Assembly (NCBI RefSeq): GCF_039538005.1
Contig: NZ_BAABBO010000005.1
Span: 35,868-99,867 of the forward strand
DNA from: Allohahella marinimesophila
GTDB taxonomy: Bacteria; Pseudomonadota; Gammaproteobacteria; Pseudomonadales; Oleiphilaceae
Direction: 5' to 3'
DNA: 64,000 bases
Under the pieces are notes generated by a model. The model was given only the letters and a program-made list of their open reading frames with translations. It was not told the origin of the DNA and did not search any database. Positions 1 through 7,949 of this stretch are shown in pieces (the stretch's first letter is position 1; each line of letters begins with the position of its first letter). The position numbers and the translations under genes were made by a program.

Positions 1-123
1 CTGGAGCAGGAAGCCGAGGGTTTTGCCATGTATATGGACTCGAGCAAGATCGGTGAAGAAGACCGTCAACGCATACAGCAATCGCTCGAGAAGGCGCTCG
101 AGAAGCTCCGCGACGTCACCTGA
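1..123 (+). CDS. 3' end of an unidentified gene (partial)
   Basis: The first base of the window is in frame and an open frame of 40 codons ends at TGA. The visible C-terminus is charged and helical (for example EEDRQRIQQSLEKALEKLRD), typical of a short amphipathic or coiled-coil tail. There is no motif that lets me name the family. It converges on queF with 3 bases between the stops. Confidence 0.5.
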   Translation: MEQEAEGFAMYMDSSKIGEEDRQRIQQSLEKALEKLRDVT

Positions 124-126
124 TTC

Positions 127-1062
127 TTATTGCCGCAGCAGCCTCGTGTTCGCCACGCGAGCGGGTACGTTGCTACGCCAGGGATTGATATCGATACCAC
201 CGCGGCGGGTGTAGCGCGCATACACCAGAAGCCCGCGATCTTCGCCCAATAGCGCTGTCAGATCTGCAAAGACCTCCTCTACACATTGCTCATGAAAGCC
301 GGAATGTTGTCGGTAACTCACCAGATAATCGAGCAGCGATTGAGGATCAATCCGTCGACCTGAGTCCAGGCCCGCGCCCGCCGGCCCCGTCCAGACCAAC
401 ACGCTTGCCCAGTCCGGCTGACCCGTGACCGGACAGTTCGTCTTCAGCAGATGAGAGACCAGCACATCCTCAACGGCCGGTGCTGAGACTGTATCGTCCG
501 CCAACCTGAGCAACACCGACCGCTCAGCTCCTGCTGCCGGCAACTGTGGGCCGGCTGAAGACGAAGCGTGGATGAGCTTATCGACCAGCCTCCCATCCAC
601 CCAAAGCTGGTCACCGACGTCCAGAATGGCGTCGGCGGTGCCATGCGCATCGCTGGTCTGAGCCAGGCTCGAGGTCTGCAGCAAGGGCAGTGGATGTTTC
701 AGCACCAGCTGCCACTCAGCACCCGCACACGCGGATAAATCCCGCTTCACCCGTTCCAACATGGATTCAGGTGAAGCAAAGCGCGTCTGGTTCAGTGAAT
801 TGAAATACAGCTTCATCGACTTGGATTCGATCAGGCTCGGGCTGCTGCAGGGCAAACGGCATTCCAGTGCGCCTACGCAGGGATAGCCGGCTCCGTCGAG
901 CCATGACAGCTCGTACTGGTTCCAGATATCCTCCCCAAAGGCAGCAGCATTCCCCGGCCGCCGTCGAGGCAAGGCCTCCAGCAGGCTCGGGGCGTAGCTA
1001 TCCGGATAGGCGGTATCCCGGCCCAATAACGAGCCGTGTGATGGCTTGCTGTCGTTGCTCAT
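127..1062 (-). CDS. queF: NADPH-dependent 7-cyano-7-deazaguanine (preQ0) reductase, bimodular type
   Basis: QueF reduces the nitrile of preQ0 to the amine preQ1 in queuosine biosynthesis, in the cytosol. The 311-residue length fits the long bimodular QueF of gammaproteobacteria. Two family signatures are visible: the substrate/NADPH motif ESKSMKLYFNSLNQTRF near residues 79-95, and the catalytic stretch KTNCPVTGQPDW with Cys210 and Asp217. Their seven-residue spacing matches that of the known catalytic Cys/Asp pair. The start overlaps the stop of the upstream ABC permease by three bases within ATGA, so the two are probably translationally coupled. No queuosine genes other than this one are in the window. 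Confidence 0.95.
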   Translation of the reverse strand: MSNDSKPSHGSLLGRDTAYPDSYAPSLLEALPRRRPGNAAAFGEDIWNQYELSWLDGAGYPCVGALECRLPCSSPSLIESKSMKLYFNSLNQTRFASPESMLERVKRDLSACAGAEWQLVLKHPLPLLQTSSLAQTSDAHGTADAILDVGDQLWVDGRLVDKLIHASSSAGPQLPAAGAERSVLLRLADDTVSAPAVEDVLVSHLLKTNCPVTGQPDWASVLVWTGPAGAGLDSGRRIDPQSLLDYLVSYRQHSGFHEQCVEEVFADLTALLGEDRGLLVYARYTRRGGIDINPWRSNVPARVANTRLLRQ

Positions 1063-1847
1063 TGCCGAATACCCACGCCGCGGTTGAGCAGCGACAGCGA
1101 ATAGGTGAAGAGCACGACGATAAACAGCAGGATCATGGCGTAAGCCGCCCAGACATTGATATCGCTGGTGCCCAGCAGTCCATAGCGGAAAGCATTCACC
1201 ATGTAGAGTATGGGATTTGCCATCGACACGTTCTGCCAGAACTCCGGCAGCATGGAGATGGAGTAGAATACGCCGCCAAGATAGGTCAGTGGCGTCAGTA
1301 CGAATGTGGGCACGATGGAGATATCATCGAAGCTGCGCGCGAATACGGCATTGATGAAGCCACCGAGCGAGAACAGGATGGCGGTGAGTATCACCACCGA
1401 AATCACGATGAAGAAATTGTGCACCTGCAGATCGGTGAAAAACATCGACAACATGGTCACGATGATACCGACCAGCAGGCCTCTGACCGCGCCGCCGACC
1501 ACGAAGCCAAGCAGGATGACGTAGTTCGGCACTGGCGATACGAGCAACTCCTCGATGCTGTGCTGGAACTTCATGCTGAAAAAAGAAGAGACCACATTCG
1601 AATATGAATTGGTGATGACCGACATCATGATCAGACCCGGCACGATGAAGGTCATGTAGTCATAGCCGTCCATGTCGCCGATCCGTGGCCCGATAAGGTT
1701 GCCGAAGATAACGAAATACAGCGACATTGTGATACCGGGCGGTAAGAGCGTCTGCGCCCAGATCCGCGTGAAGCGGCGAATTTCCTTGACGACGATGGTG
1801 GTGAAGGCCACCCGATAGCTGCCGAGTTCCTGGCCAAGATTACGCAT
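1059..1847 (-). CDS. yadH: ABC-2 type transport permease (YadH-like)
   Basis: A 262-residue inner-membrane protein with about six hydrophobic segments, for example around YFVIFGNLIGPRIG, MTFIVPGLIMMSVI and ILTAILFSLGGFINAVFARS. It has the ABC-2 membrane family layout and ends with another hydrophobic stretch (AAYAMILLFIVVLFTYSLSL). It sits 24 bases downstream of the ATPase gene and overlaps queF, forming a three-gene operon. The permease/ATPase pair resembles E. coli YadH/YadG, whose substrate is not established. Assignment to the ABC-2 export family is firm; substrate is unknown. Confidence 0.88.
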   Translation of the reverse strand: MRNLGQELGSYRVAFTTIVVKEIRRFTRIWAQTLLPPGITMSLYFVIFGNLIGPRIGDMDGYDYMTFIVPGLIMMSVITNSYSNVVSSFFSMKFQHSIEELLVSPVPNYVILLGFVVGGAVRGLLVGIIVTMLSMFFTDLQVHNFFIVISVVILTAILFSLGGFINAVFARSFDDISIVPTFVLTPLTYLGGVFYSISMLPEFWQNVSMANPILYMVNAFRYGLLGTSDINVWAAYAMILLFIVVLFTYSLSLLNRGVGIRQ

Positions 1848-1871
1848 TGGGCTGATCCACTGTCTGTTCCA

Positions 1872-2840
1872 TTATTGCTTGCCTTCATTGACCAGACGAA
1901 CGAACAGTTCCTCCAGTCGGTTGGTCTTGGTGCGCATGCTGCGGACATGGATGCCTGCTTTCGTCAGCTGTGTGAACAGCTCGTTCAGGTCCTGATCACG
2001 ATTGACGTCGGCTTCGATATTACCATCGCCGGTCAGTCGTAATGGGTAGGCTGGTAGCGCTGGCAGCTCATCCACGGCTGTGGCGACATCGAGAACGAAG
2101 GTCGTTTGCGTCAACTGGCCAAGCAGCTCGTGCTTGCTCGCGTTCTGCAAAATTCGACCCTTGTCGATGATGGCAATATTGCGGCACAGCGCTTCCGCTT
2201 CCTCCAGATAATGCGTCGTCAGAATGATGGTCTTGCCATCGTCATTGACCTTGGTCAGAAAAGTCCACATGGAGCGACGAAGCTCGATATCCACACCGGC
2301 GGTTGGCTCGTCCAGTATCAGCAGCATGGGATCGTGCACCAGGGCCCTGGCAATCATCAGACGGCGCTTCATTCCGCCCGACAGCATGCGTGACTGCTCT
2401 CGTCGCTTGTCCCAGAGCCCCAGGGCCTTGAGATAGTACTCAACCGCATCACGCGCCTCGTTCGCCGGAATGCCGTAATAGCCCGCCTGGGTGATGAGCA
2501 CATCCTCGACTTTCTCGAACATGTTGAAATTGAACTCCTGCGGCACGACACCGAGGTAGCGTTTGGCCTGCTCAAGGTCGGTAGCGATGTCATGCCCAAA
2601 TATGCGCACCTCGCCCTCACTCTTGTTCACAAGGCTCGACACGATGCCGAGCGTGGTGGACTTGCCTGCACCGTTGGGTCCGAGTAGACCGAAGAAATCA
2701 CCCTGCCGCACTTCGAGATTGATATGCTCGAGCGCGCGGAAACCGTTGTTGTAGACTTTGGTCAATCCGCGAATCGACAGCGCACTCGGTTCGAGCGTCG
2801 AGCCCTTATGCTGCGTTTGCGAATGTCTTTCGTCAATCAT
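1872..2840 (-). CDS. yadG: ABC transporter ATP-binding protein (YadG-like)
   Basis: ATPase partner of the downstream permease. It has Walker A GPNGAGKSTT near residue 55, the signature LSGGMKRRLMIARAL, Walker B LLILDEPTAGVD and the switch histidine in ILTTHYLEEAEALC. A C-terminal extension of roughly 80 residues follows the nucleotide-binding domain, as is usual for the DrrA/YadG type of exporter ATPase. First gene of the yadG-yadH-queF operon. It diverges from the lipoprotein gene at 2945, so the 104-base gap should carry both promoters. Confidence 0.92.
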   Translation of the reverse strand: MIDERHSQTQHKGSTLEPSALSIRGLTKVYNNGFRALEHINLEVRQGDFFGLLGPNGAGKSTTLGIVSSLVNKSEGEVRIFGHDIATDLEQAKRYLGVVPQEFNFNMFEKVEDVLITQAGYYGIPANEARDAVEYYLKALGLWDKRREQSRMLSGGMKRRLMIARALVHDPMLLILDEPTAGVDIELRRSMWTFLTKVNDDGKTIILTTHYLEEAEALCRNIAIIDKGRILQNASKHELLGQLTQTTFVLDVATAVDELPALPAYPLRLTGDGNIEADVNRDQDLNELFTQLTKAGIHVRSMRTKTNRLEELFVRLVNEGKQ

Positions 2841-2944
2841 GGCTCATGTCACTGTGTCCTGAAGATGTAATCTGCGTCACTATACCTGCGCGATCCCCAG
2901 CCTATAATGGGGCCTTTTCCAACTCAGACAAGTGACCTTTCTGA

Positions 2945-4159
2945 ATGCAGGCTATTTTTAAAGCACGTTCCGGTGCAGGTGTCATCGCTCTTCCCCAATT
3001 CCTGTGGTCCTCTGCCAGACCCTATGCAGTAGTGCTCATACTGCTCGGCAGCCTATTCACCAGCGCCTGCAGCGACGGCAATTCAGGCGGTGATGAACCC
3101 TCTGTGGGTTATTTCATGGGCCGTGGCATGTCAGGCGTGACCTATCAGACTGAAACCCAGAGCGGCATCACCGGTGCCCGCGGTATTTATCGCTACTATC
3201 CTGGCGAGCGTGTCACCTTCTCCATCGGCCCCATCGTCATTGCAGAAAACATTCAGGCGAAGCGCTATATCACACCACCTGACTTTCAGCCGGAACTGCA
3301 GTCGAGACTGAACACGGGGACGACAGTCAAAGGTATTACCACCTACGGAGAACTTGAAAGGGACGTCGCAGCCAATAACCGTCAGGTAGGCAACAAGGCC
3401 GGTTTTCTGTCTGCATTGGACGACGATCAGGACAACGATGATGGCATTCAGCTCGGTGAAAGTACTCGTCAGCAGATCATCGACTCTGAATTTGCACCCC
3501 TGGTCGACTTTGATGTGGACCCGAACACCTTCGGCTCATCTATTCTGAACAACGACGACGATGACGCGCCCCCGCCGGTCAACTTTGCGCCAGAAACGGC
3601 GCTCTTCAACGACATATGCTTTCCGCAGGACCGCAACTGTAACGACAGCGTCAGCCGTGGCCTCTCAGGCGGCAACAGCGCTTCAGGCTTCATATCCAAG
3701 GAAACCGAAGAAGCGTATTTTGCGATGGGTGCCGGCATCTTCCTCATTCCCGAAGTCCTCACCATACCCGCCGGTGATACCAGAATCTGGCGGGTGGATG
3801 TCCGTCTTGTGAAGCTCGACGAACATCCGGTCGCCCAGCTGCAGGTCGTGCCTTATGGCGGCCTGCCGATCTGCGATCCGATACTTGGCGACGGTACGCC
3901 GGGTACGATTCCGCCGGAAGAGGAAGAGGTAGACGAAGAGGATCCCAATGCGCCTGAGCCAGAGGTCTGCGTGGATCCCGAAGAGCTTGCCATTGAAGAT
4001 ACTCCGGTAGTGGTGCACTCGGTCTCACCCGAAACCTCGAGCTTCGAGTTCTTTCTCGAGCCGAATACGCCACCCGGTGAGGCGTCTATCGCGGTCAACA
4101 TCAAGCTGGCAAATGACTACCGCTGGTACCTGAAAAACTTCCGCATCATCATTCAGTAG
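2945..4159 (+). CDS. putative lipoprotein of unknown function
   Basis: 404 residues. The N-terminus has a hydrophobic segment (VVLILLGSLFTSAC) ending in a cysteine at about residue 42, a plausible but imperfect lipobox (threonine at -3). The early mature part contains GMSGVTYQTETQSGITG followed by YYPGERVTFSIG. This is a beta-rich module I have seen in gammaproteobacterial lipoproteins, often misnamed in databases as an organic-solvent transporter component. Two acidic linkers are visible (DDDQDNDDG near 160 and EEEEVDEEDPNAPEPE near 325), which could bind cations. Predicted to sit on the periplasmic face of a membrane. Function unknown. It converges on the next lipoprotein gene. Confidence 0.7.
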   Translation: MQAIFKARSGAGVIALPQFLWSSARPYAVVLILLGSLFTSACSDGNSGGDEPSVGYFMGRGMSGVTYQTETQSGITGARGIYRYYPGERVTFSIGPIVIAENIQAKRYITPPDFQPELQSRLNTGTTVKGITTYGELERDVAANNRQVGNKAGFLSALDDDQDNDDGIQLGESTRQQIIDSEFAPLVDFDVDPNTFGSSILNNDDDDAPPPVNFAPETALFNDICFPQDRNCNDSVSRGLSGGNSASGFISKETEEAYFAMGAGIFLIPEVLTIPAGDTRIWRVDVRLVKLDEHPVAQLQVVPYGGLPICDPILGDGTPGTIPPEEEEVDEEDPNAPEPEVCVDPEELAIEDTPVVVHSVSPETSSFEFFLEPNTPPGEASIAVNIKLANDYRWYLKNFRIIIQ

Positions 4160-4187
4160 AAGAAGGTGCAACCAGCGGCGTGAGGCG

Positions 4188-4844
4188 TCAGTCTCCGCTG
4201 CACACCTTTTCGTCGAGCTCCGGTACACGGTCCGAAAGACTGTCTGCCGGCGCTGATCGCACCGTCAGGCGATAAGGCACGGCAGACGCTCGCAATATGG
4301 CTCCCGCCTTACGCTCGCCCGCCTTGTCCTTGCTCGCCTGCTTCTGCGCTTCGACAGAGCTGGCCGGGTAGCAGGCTATCGTGACCAGAACCTCGCTGCC
4401 CAACTCCGAGGTCGACCTGGCAAACCCATCGCCATCGACTGCCGGGCCAGTGATCCATCCGCACAGCGTATCGCTACCTTCGATCTCGCGACCGGCAGCG
4501 GTCAGAAATTCACCCTTGGCACCGCACCAGCCAGCGGCCAGGCCATCTGGTGTACGTTTATCTGGAGCGCCGCAGCGCTCGCGGGTCTGAAATTCAATGA
4601 TTTCGTCGCTGCATTGCGTCTTGATGCGCACTGGCGTGACCACAGGGACACCGCCGTACCAGCTCTTCGGCAGCTCGCTATTCCAGTACATGACGAAATT
4701 GCGCGGCTCGCCACTGCTGTCGAGCGCACGGAACCTGCTGTAGTGAGTTTCAGTCGTCGTGCAGCCAGTGACCAGCGTAGTCAACGCAAGCGTCGCCAGC
4801 AGTTGCCCGCGGAAAAGAGGATTTTTCAGGAACATCGATACCAC
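4188..4844 (-). CDS. putative lipoprotein of unknown function
   Basis: 218 residues with a typical lipoprotein signal peptide: LLATLALTTLVTGC, lipobox LVTGC, mature N-terminus CTTTETHYSRF. An alternative start at 4835 removes three residues without changing the signal. The mature protein has several cysteines (in TQCSDEIIEF, RERCGAPDK, GWCGAKGE, TLCGWITG, IACYPAS) that could form disulfides in the periplasm. I recognise no family. It is monocistronic, converging with the gene ending at 4159 and diverging from the iron-transport operon. Confidence 0.65.
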   Translation of the reverse strand: MVSMFLKNPLFRGQLLATLALTTLVTGCTTTETHYSRFRALDSSGEPRNFVMYWNSELPKSWYGGVPVVTPVRIKTQCSDEIIEFQTRERCGAPDKRTPDGLAAGWCGAKGEFLTAAGREIEGSDTLCGWITGPAVDGDGFARSTSELGSEVLVTIACYPASSVEAQKQASKDKAGERKAGAILRASAVPYRLTVRSAPADSLSDRVPELDEKVCSGD

Positions 4845-4938
4845 TCAGTGTTGTCGGAAAACAAAACCACAGTATACCAGCCTGACTCGTCCACGTTATG
4901 GCATTACCCTTGATGGAGGCAAAACAGGCGAATGCCTT

Positions 4939-4957
4939 GTTAATGATAATCGTTTGC
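4939..4957 (+). promoter_or_regulatory. Fur box upstream of fbpA
   Basis: The 19 bases read GTTAATGATAATCGTTTGC and match the classical 19-bp Fur consensus at 15 positions by my count. It lies about 95 bases before the fbpA start, the normal place for iron repression, which supports iron rather than another substrate for the downstream transporter. Confidence 0.75.
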
Positions 4958-5052
4958 ATTATTCTTCAGAGTCTTTATGAACCGTACGCATTGGCGGGCC
5001 ACAGAAAGCTCGCATCGCGCACAAATACCTCACTGTAACGCAAGGACTCTCC

Positions 5053-6111
5053 ATGACTCTGAACTTTTCTCAGCGGTGCACGCCGGCAGCCGGCACCAGA
5101 CGACTGGTCGCGAAGACTCTGGCCGCTCTGACACTTGCCACAGGCGTGACCTCTCCAGCGCTTGCCGCAGACGAAGTCAATATCTATTCATATCGCCAGC
5201 CCTTTCTGATCCAGCCGATGCTCGATCAGTTCACCAAGGACACCGGCATCAAGACGAATATCGTGTTTGCACAGGATGGCGTAGCGGAGCGCCTCAAGCG
5301 TGAAGGCAAGAACTCACCAGCAGACCTGGTGCTGACTGTCGACATTGCACGCCTGCAGGAACTGGTGGATGCAGGCCTGACCCAGCCGGTCGACTCCGAT
5401 GTGCTGGAGGAAAATATTCCTGCGCAATATCGTGGTGGCAATGACGAGTGGTTCGGTCTGACGCTCCGTACCCGTAACATCTATGCCTCAAAGGAGCGTG
5501 TTGAAGACACCGACCTCAGCTACGAAGATCTTGCCAAGCCTGAATGGAAAGGCAAGATTTGCGCGCGTTCCGGCAAGCATCCCTACAATATCGCGCTCAT
5601 CGCCAGCATGATTGCGCACCACGGAGAAGAAGAAACCGAAACGTGGCTGAAGGGCGTCAAGAACAACCTGGCCCAGAAGCCCCAGGGCGGTGACCGTGAC
5701 CAGATTCGAGCAGTTGCAGAAGGCGTTTGCGACCTGGCCATCGGCAATAGCTATTATTATGGCGCAATGGTTGCGGATCCCGAGCAGCGTGGCTTTGCAG
5801 AAAAGGTCAATGTGGTGTTTCCAAACCAGGGAGACCGTGGCGCGCACGTGAATGTCAGCGGCGTGGTACTGACGAAGTCGGCGCCGAACAAGGCCGAAGC
5901 CGTAAAGCTGATGGAATTCCTCACCAGCGAAGAGGCGCAGGAAATGTATGCCAACATGAACGTTGAGTTTCCTGTGAACAAGGCAGTCGAAGGCAGCGGA
6001 CTCCTCAAGGAATGGGCTGGCTTCAAGGCTGACAAGTTGCCACTCGATGAAATCAGCAAGCATCGTGAAGCTGCTGTGAAGCTGGTCGACAAGGTAGATT
6101 TCGATAGCTGA
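5053..6111 (+). CDS. fbpA: periplasmic ferric-iron ABC transporter substrate-binding protein
   Basis: 352 residues. The signal peptide is cleaved after SPALA, giving a mature start ADEVNIYSYRQPF. The mature protein belongs to the FbpA/FutA/IdiA Fe(III)-binding family. The N-terminal lobe begins with the usual beta strand, and the tyrosine-rich iron site NSYYYGAMV is near residue 235. It would capture Fe3+ in the periplasm and deliver it to the adjoining permease. A shorter overlapping frame begins at 4977, but the 5053 start gives the signal peptide and follows AAGGA. Preceded by a Fur box; stop overlaps the permease start. Confidence 0.92.
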   Translation: MTLNFSQRCTPAAGTRRLVAKTLAALTLATGVTSPALAADEVNIYSYRQPFLIQPMLDQFTKDTGIKTNIVFAQDGVAERLKREGKNSPADLVLTVDIARLQELVDAGLTQPVDSDVLEENIPAQYRGGNDEWFGLTLRTRNIYASKERVEDTDLSYEDLAKPEWKGKICARSGKHPYNIALIASMIAHHGEEETETWLKGVKNNLAQKPQGGDRDQIRAVAEGVCDLAIGNSYYYGAMVADPEQRGFAEKVNVVFPNQGDRGAHVNVSGVVLTKSAPNKAEAVKLMEFLTSEEAQEMYANMNVEFPVNKAVEGSGLLKEWAGFKADKLPLDEISKHREAAVKLVDKVDFDS

Positions 6112-7808
6112 TGACGACTGGTGCCGCCCTGCCCCACCCACTTTTAGCTGGCGTATCGACTACGCCTGTTCGTAGGCGCGCCAGTGGGCGTGGGTGGCAA
6201 CTGGTTGCACTGATTGCAGCACTGGCAGCACTGCTGCCAATTGCTGCGGTCGTCTATCTTTCAATCGCACCGAGCGACGGAATCTGGGACCACCTGTGGT
6301 CCACGGTCTTGCCGCGTTATATCGAAAACACCATCCTGCTGATGCTCGGCGTCGGCCTTTGCAGTGCGCTGCTGGGGTTTGGCAGCGCATGGCTTATTGC
6401 CCTCTATGATTTCCCCGGTCGTCGATGGCTCAGCTGGGCGCTTCTGCTCCCATTTGCAGTGCCAGCCTATGTCATCGCCTACGTCTACACCGATCTCCTG
6501 CAGTACGCCGGCCCCATTCAATTAACGCTGCGTGACATCTTCGGCTGGGAACGCGCCTCCGATTACTGGTTCCCCCACATTCGAAGCCTGGGCGGCGCGG
6601 TCATCATGTTCGCCCTGGTACTGTATCCATACGTTTATCTGACCTGCCGCACCGCACTGCTCGAACAGTCAGATAACCTCATGCTCGCTTCAAGGGTGCT
6701 CGGCGCTGGCCCGGCGCGCATATTCTTTCGCATCCTGCTGCCGATCTGCCGACCTGCACTGGCCGTGGGCCTTTCGCTTGTTCTGATGGAAACCCTGAAC
6801 GACTATGGCACCGTCAGCTACTTTGCCGTCCAGACACTGACGGCCGGACTCTACGATACCTGGCTGAATATGGGTAGCCTCAGCGGCGCCGCACAGATTG
6901 CCGTTACCATGGTCGGGTTCGCCCTCTTACTGATGTTCCTTGAGCGTATATCTCGAAAAAGTCGGGAGCGCTATTCGAGTAGCAACCGGCAGCGTGCGAT
7001 ACAGGCTCGCTCATTGACAGGCTGGCAGGCCTGGCTGGCGACCTTGGCCTGTCTGCTCCCGATTACGCTCGGCTTCCTCGTGCCCTGTGCGGTGCTGCTC
7101 GACTACGCCATCACCTATTTTGATGTTTCCTGGAATAGCCGCTTTTTTACCTACGCCGGCAACTCGCTCTTTCTCAGCGGTATGTGCGCGCTTGTACTGA
7201 TCGTCGTCGGCACTGTGCTGTCCTACTCCATTCGCATTCAGCCCAGCCGGTTGAATCGGGTACTCGCCCGACTGTCCTGCGTGGGTTATGCCATGCCCGG
7301 CGCTGTGCTGGCACTGGGTGTCATCGTGCCCTTCGCAGCCACTGACAACTGGATCGATGCGCGCATGGAGTCGTGGACGGGGGAAGGCACCGGGCTGTTA
7401 CTCAGCGGCACTGCCTTTGCGATTATCTTCGCCTACTGCACACGCTTCGCCACTATTTCAATTGGGTCTATCGAAAGCGGCATGCAGCGCATCACGCCGT
7501 CGATGGATCAGGCCGCCACCATGCTGGGTAGTAGTCCACTCAATACGCTCAGGCGCATTCATTTGCCGCTACTCAGGCCCAGTCTGTTGACGGCAGCACT
7601 AATCATCTTCGTCGACTGCATGAAAGAATTGCCGGCCACGCTTATCCTGCGTCCGTTCAATTTCGAGACCCTGGCCACCTTTGTCTATCAATATGCTTCG
7701 GACGAACAGCTCGCCCAGTCGGCGCTCGCCGCGCTCTGCATCGTGCTGGCTGGCCTGCTTCCGCTGCTATTGCTCAACCGCGCATCCATGCAGCAGCATA
7801 ACGACTAG
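6111..7808 (+). CDS. fbpB: ferric-iron ABC transporter permease, two fused domains
   Basis: 565 residues, about twelve membrane segments arranged as two homologous halves, the standard FbpB/AfuB length. Each half carries an EAA-type coupling loop: ASRVLGAGPARIFFRILLP in the first and AATMLGSSPLNTLRRIHLPL in the second. ATG begins at the last base of the fbpA stop (TGATG), so the pair is translationally coupled. No ATPase (FbpC) gene follows; the next feature is a terminator and a convergent gene, so the ATPase must be encoded elsewhere. Confidence 0.92.
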   Translation: MTTGAALPHPLLAGVSTTPVRRRASGRGWQLVALIAALAALLPIAAVVYLSIAPSDGIWDHLWSTVLPRYIENTILLMLGVGLCSALLGFGSAWLIALYDFPGRRWLSWALLLPFAVPAYVIAYVYTDLLQYAGPIQLTLRDIFGWERASDYWFPHIRSLGGAVIMFALVLYPYVYLTCRTALLEQSDNLMLASRVLGAGPARIFFRILLPICRPALAVGLSLVLMETLNDYGTVSYFAVQTLTAGLYDTWLNMGSLSGAAQIAVTMVGFALLLMFLERISRKSRERYSSSNRQRAIQARSLTGWQAWLATLACLLPITLGFLVPCAVLLDYAITYFDVSWNSRFFTYAGNSLFLSGMCALVLIVVGTVLSYSIRIQPSRLNRVLARLSCVGYAMPGAVLALGVIVPFAATDNWIDARMESWTGEGTGLLLSGTAFAIIFAYCTRFATISIGSIESGMQRITPSMDQAATMLGSSPLNTLRRIHLPLLRPSLLTAALIIFVDCMKELPATLILRPFNFETLATFVYQYASDEQLAQSALAALCIVLAGLLPLLLLNRASMQQHND

Positions 7809-7890
7809 GCCGCTTCGCTAGCACCGAACCAGGCCGACCATCGGCTGCAGTCAATCTCTTCGTCAGAACAAGCTTCAGAACTAGCAGGCG

Positions 7891-7931
7891 AAAAAAAACC
7901 TCCCGAGGCCGTGAGCCAGCGGGAGGTTTTT
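7891..7931. terminator. bidirectional intrinsic terminator
   Basis: An A-run leads into the stem AAAACCTCCCG, a loop of about 14 bases, then CGGGAGGTTTT. The perfect 11-bp stem is flanked by A and T tracts, so it can terminate both fbpB and the convergent acyl-CoA ligase gene. Confidence 0.88.
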
Positions 7932-7949
7932 CAGTACAGCGGCTGACGC

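Noticed and set aside
867..1607. 246-codon plus-strand frame.
   Set aside because: Antisense to queF and the ABC permease, both certain; composition is His/Arg/Asp-rich as expected of a shadow frame.
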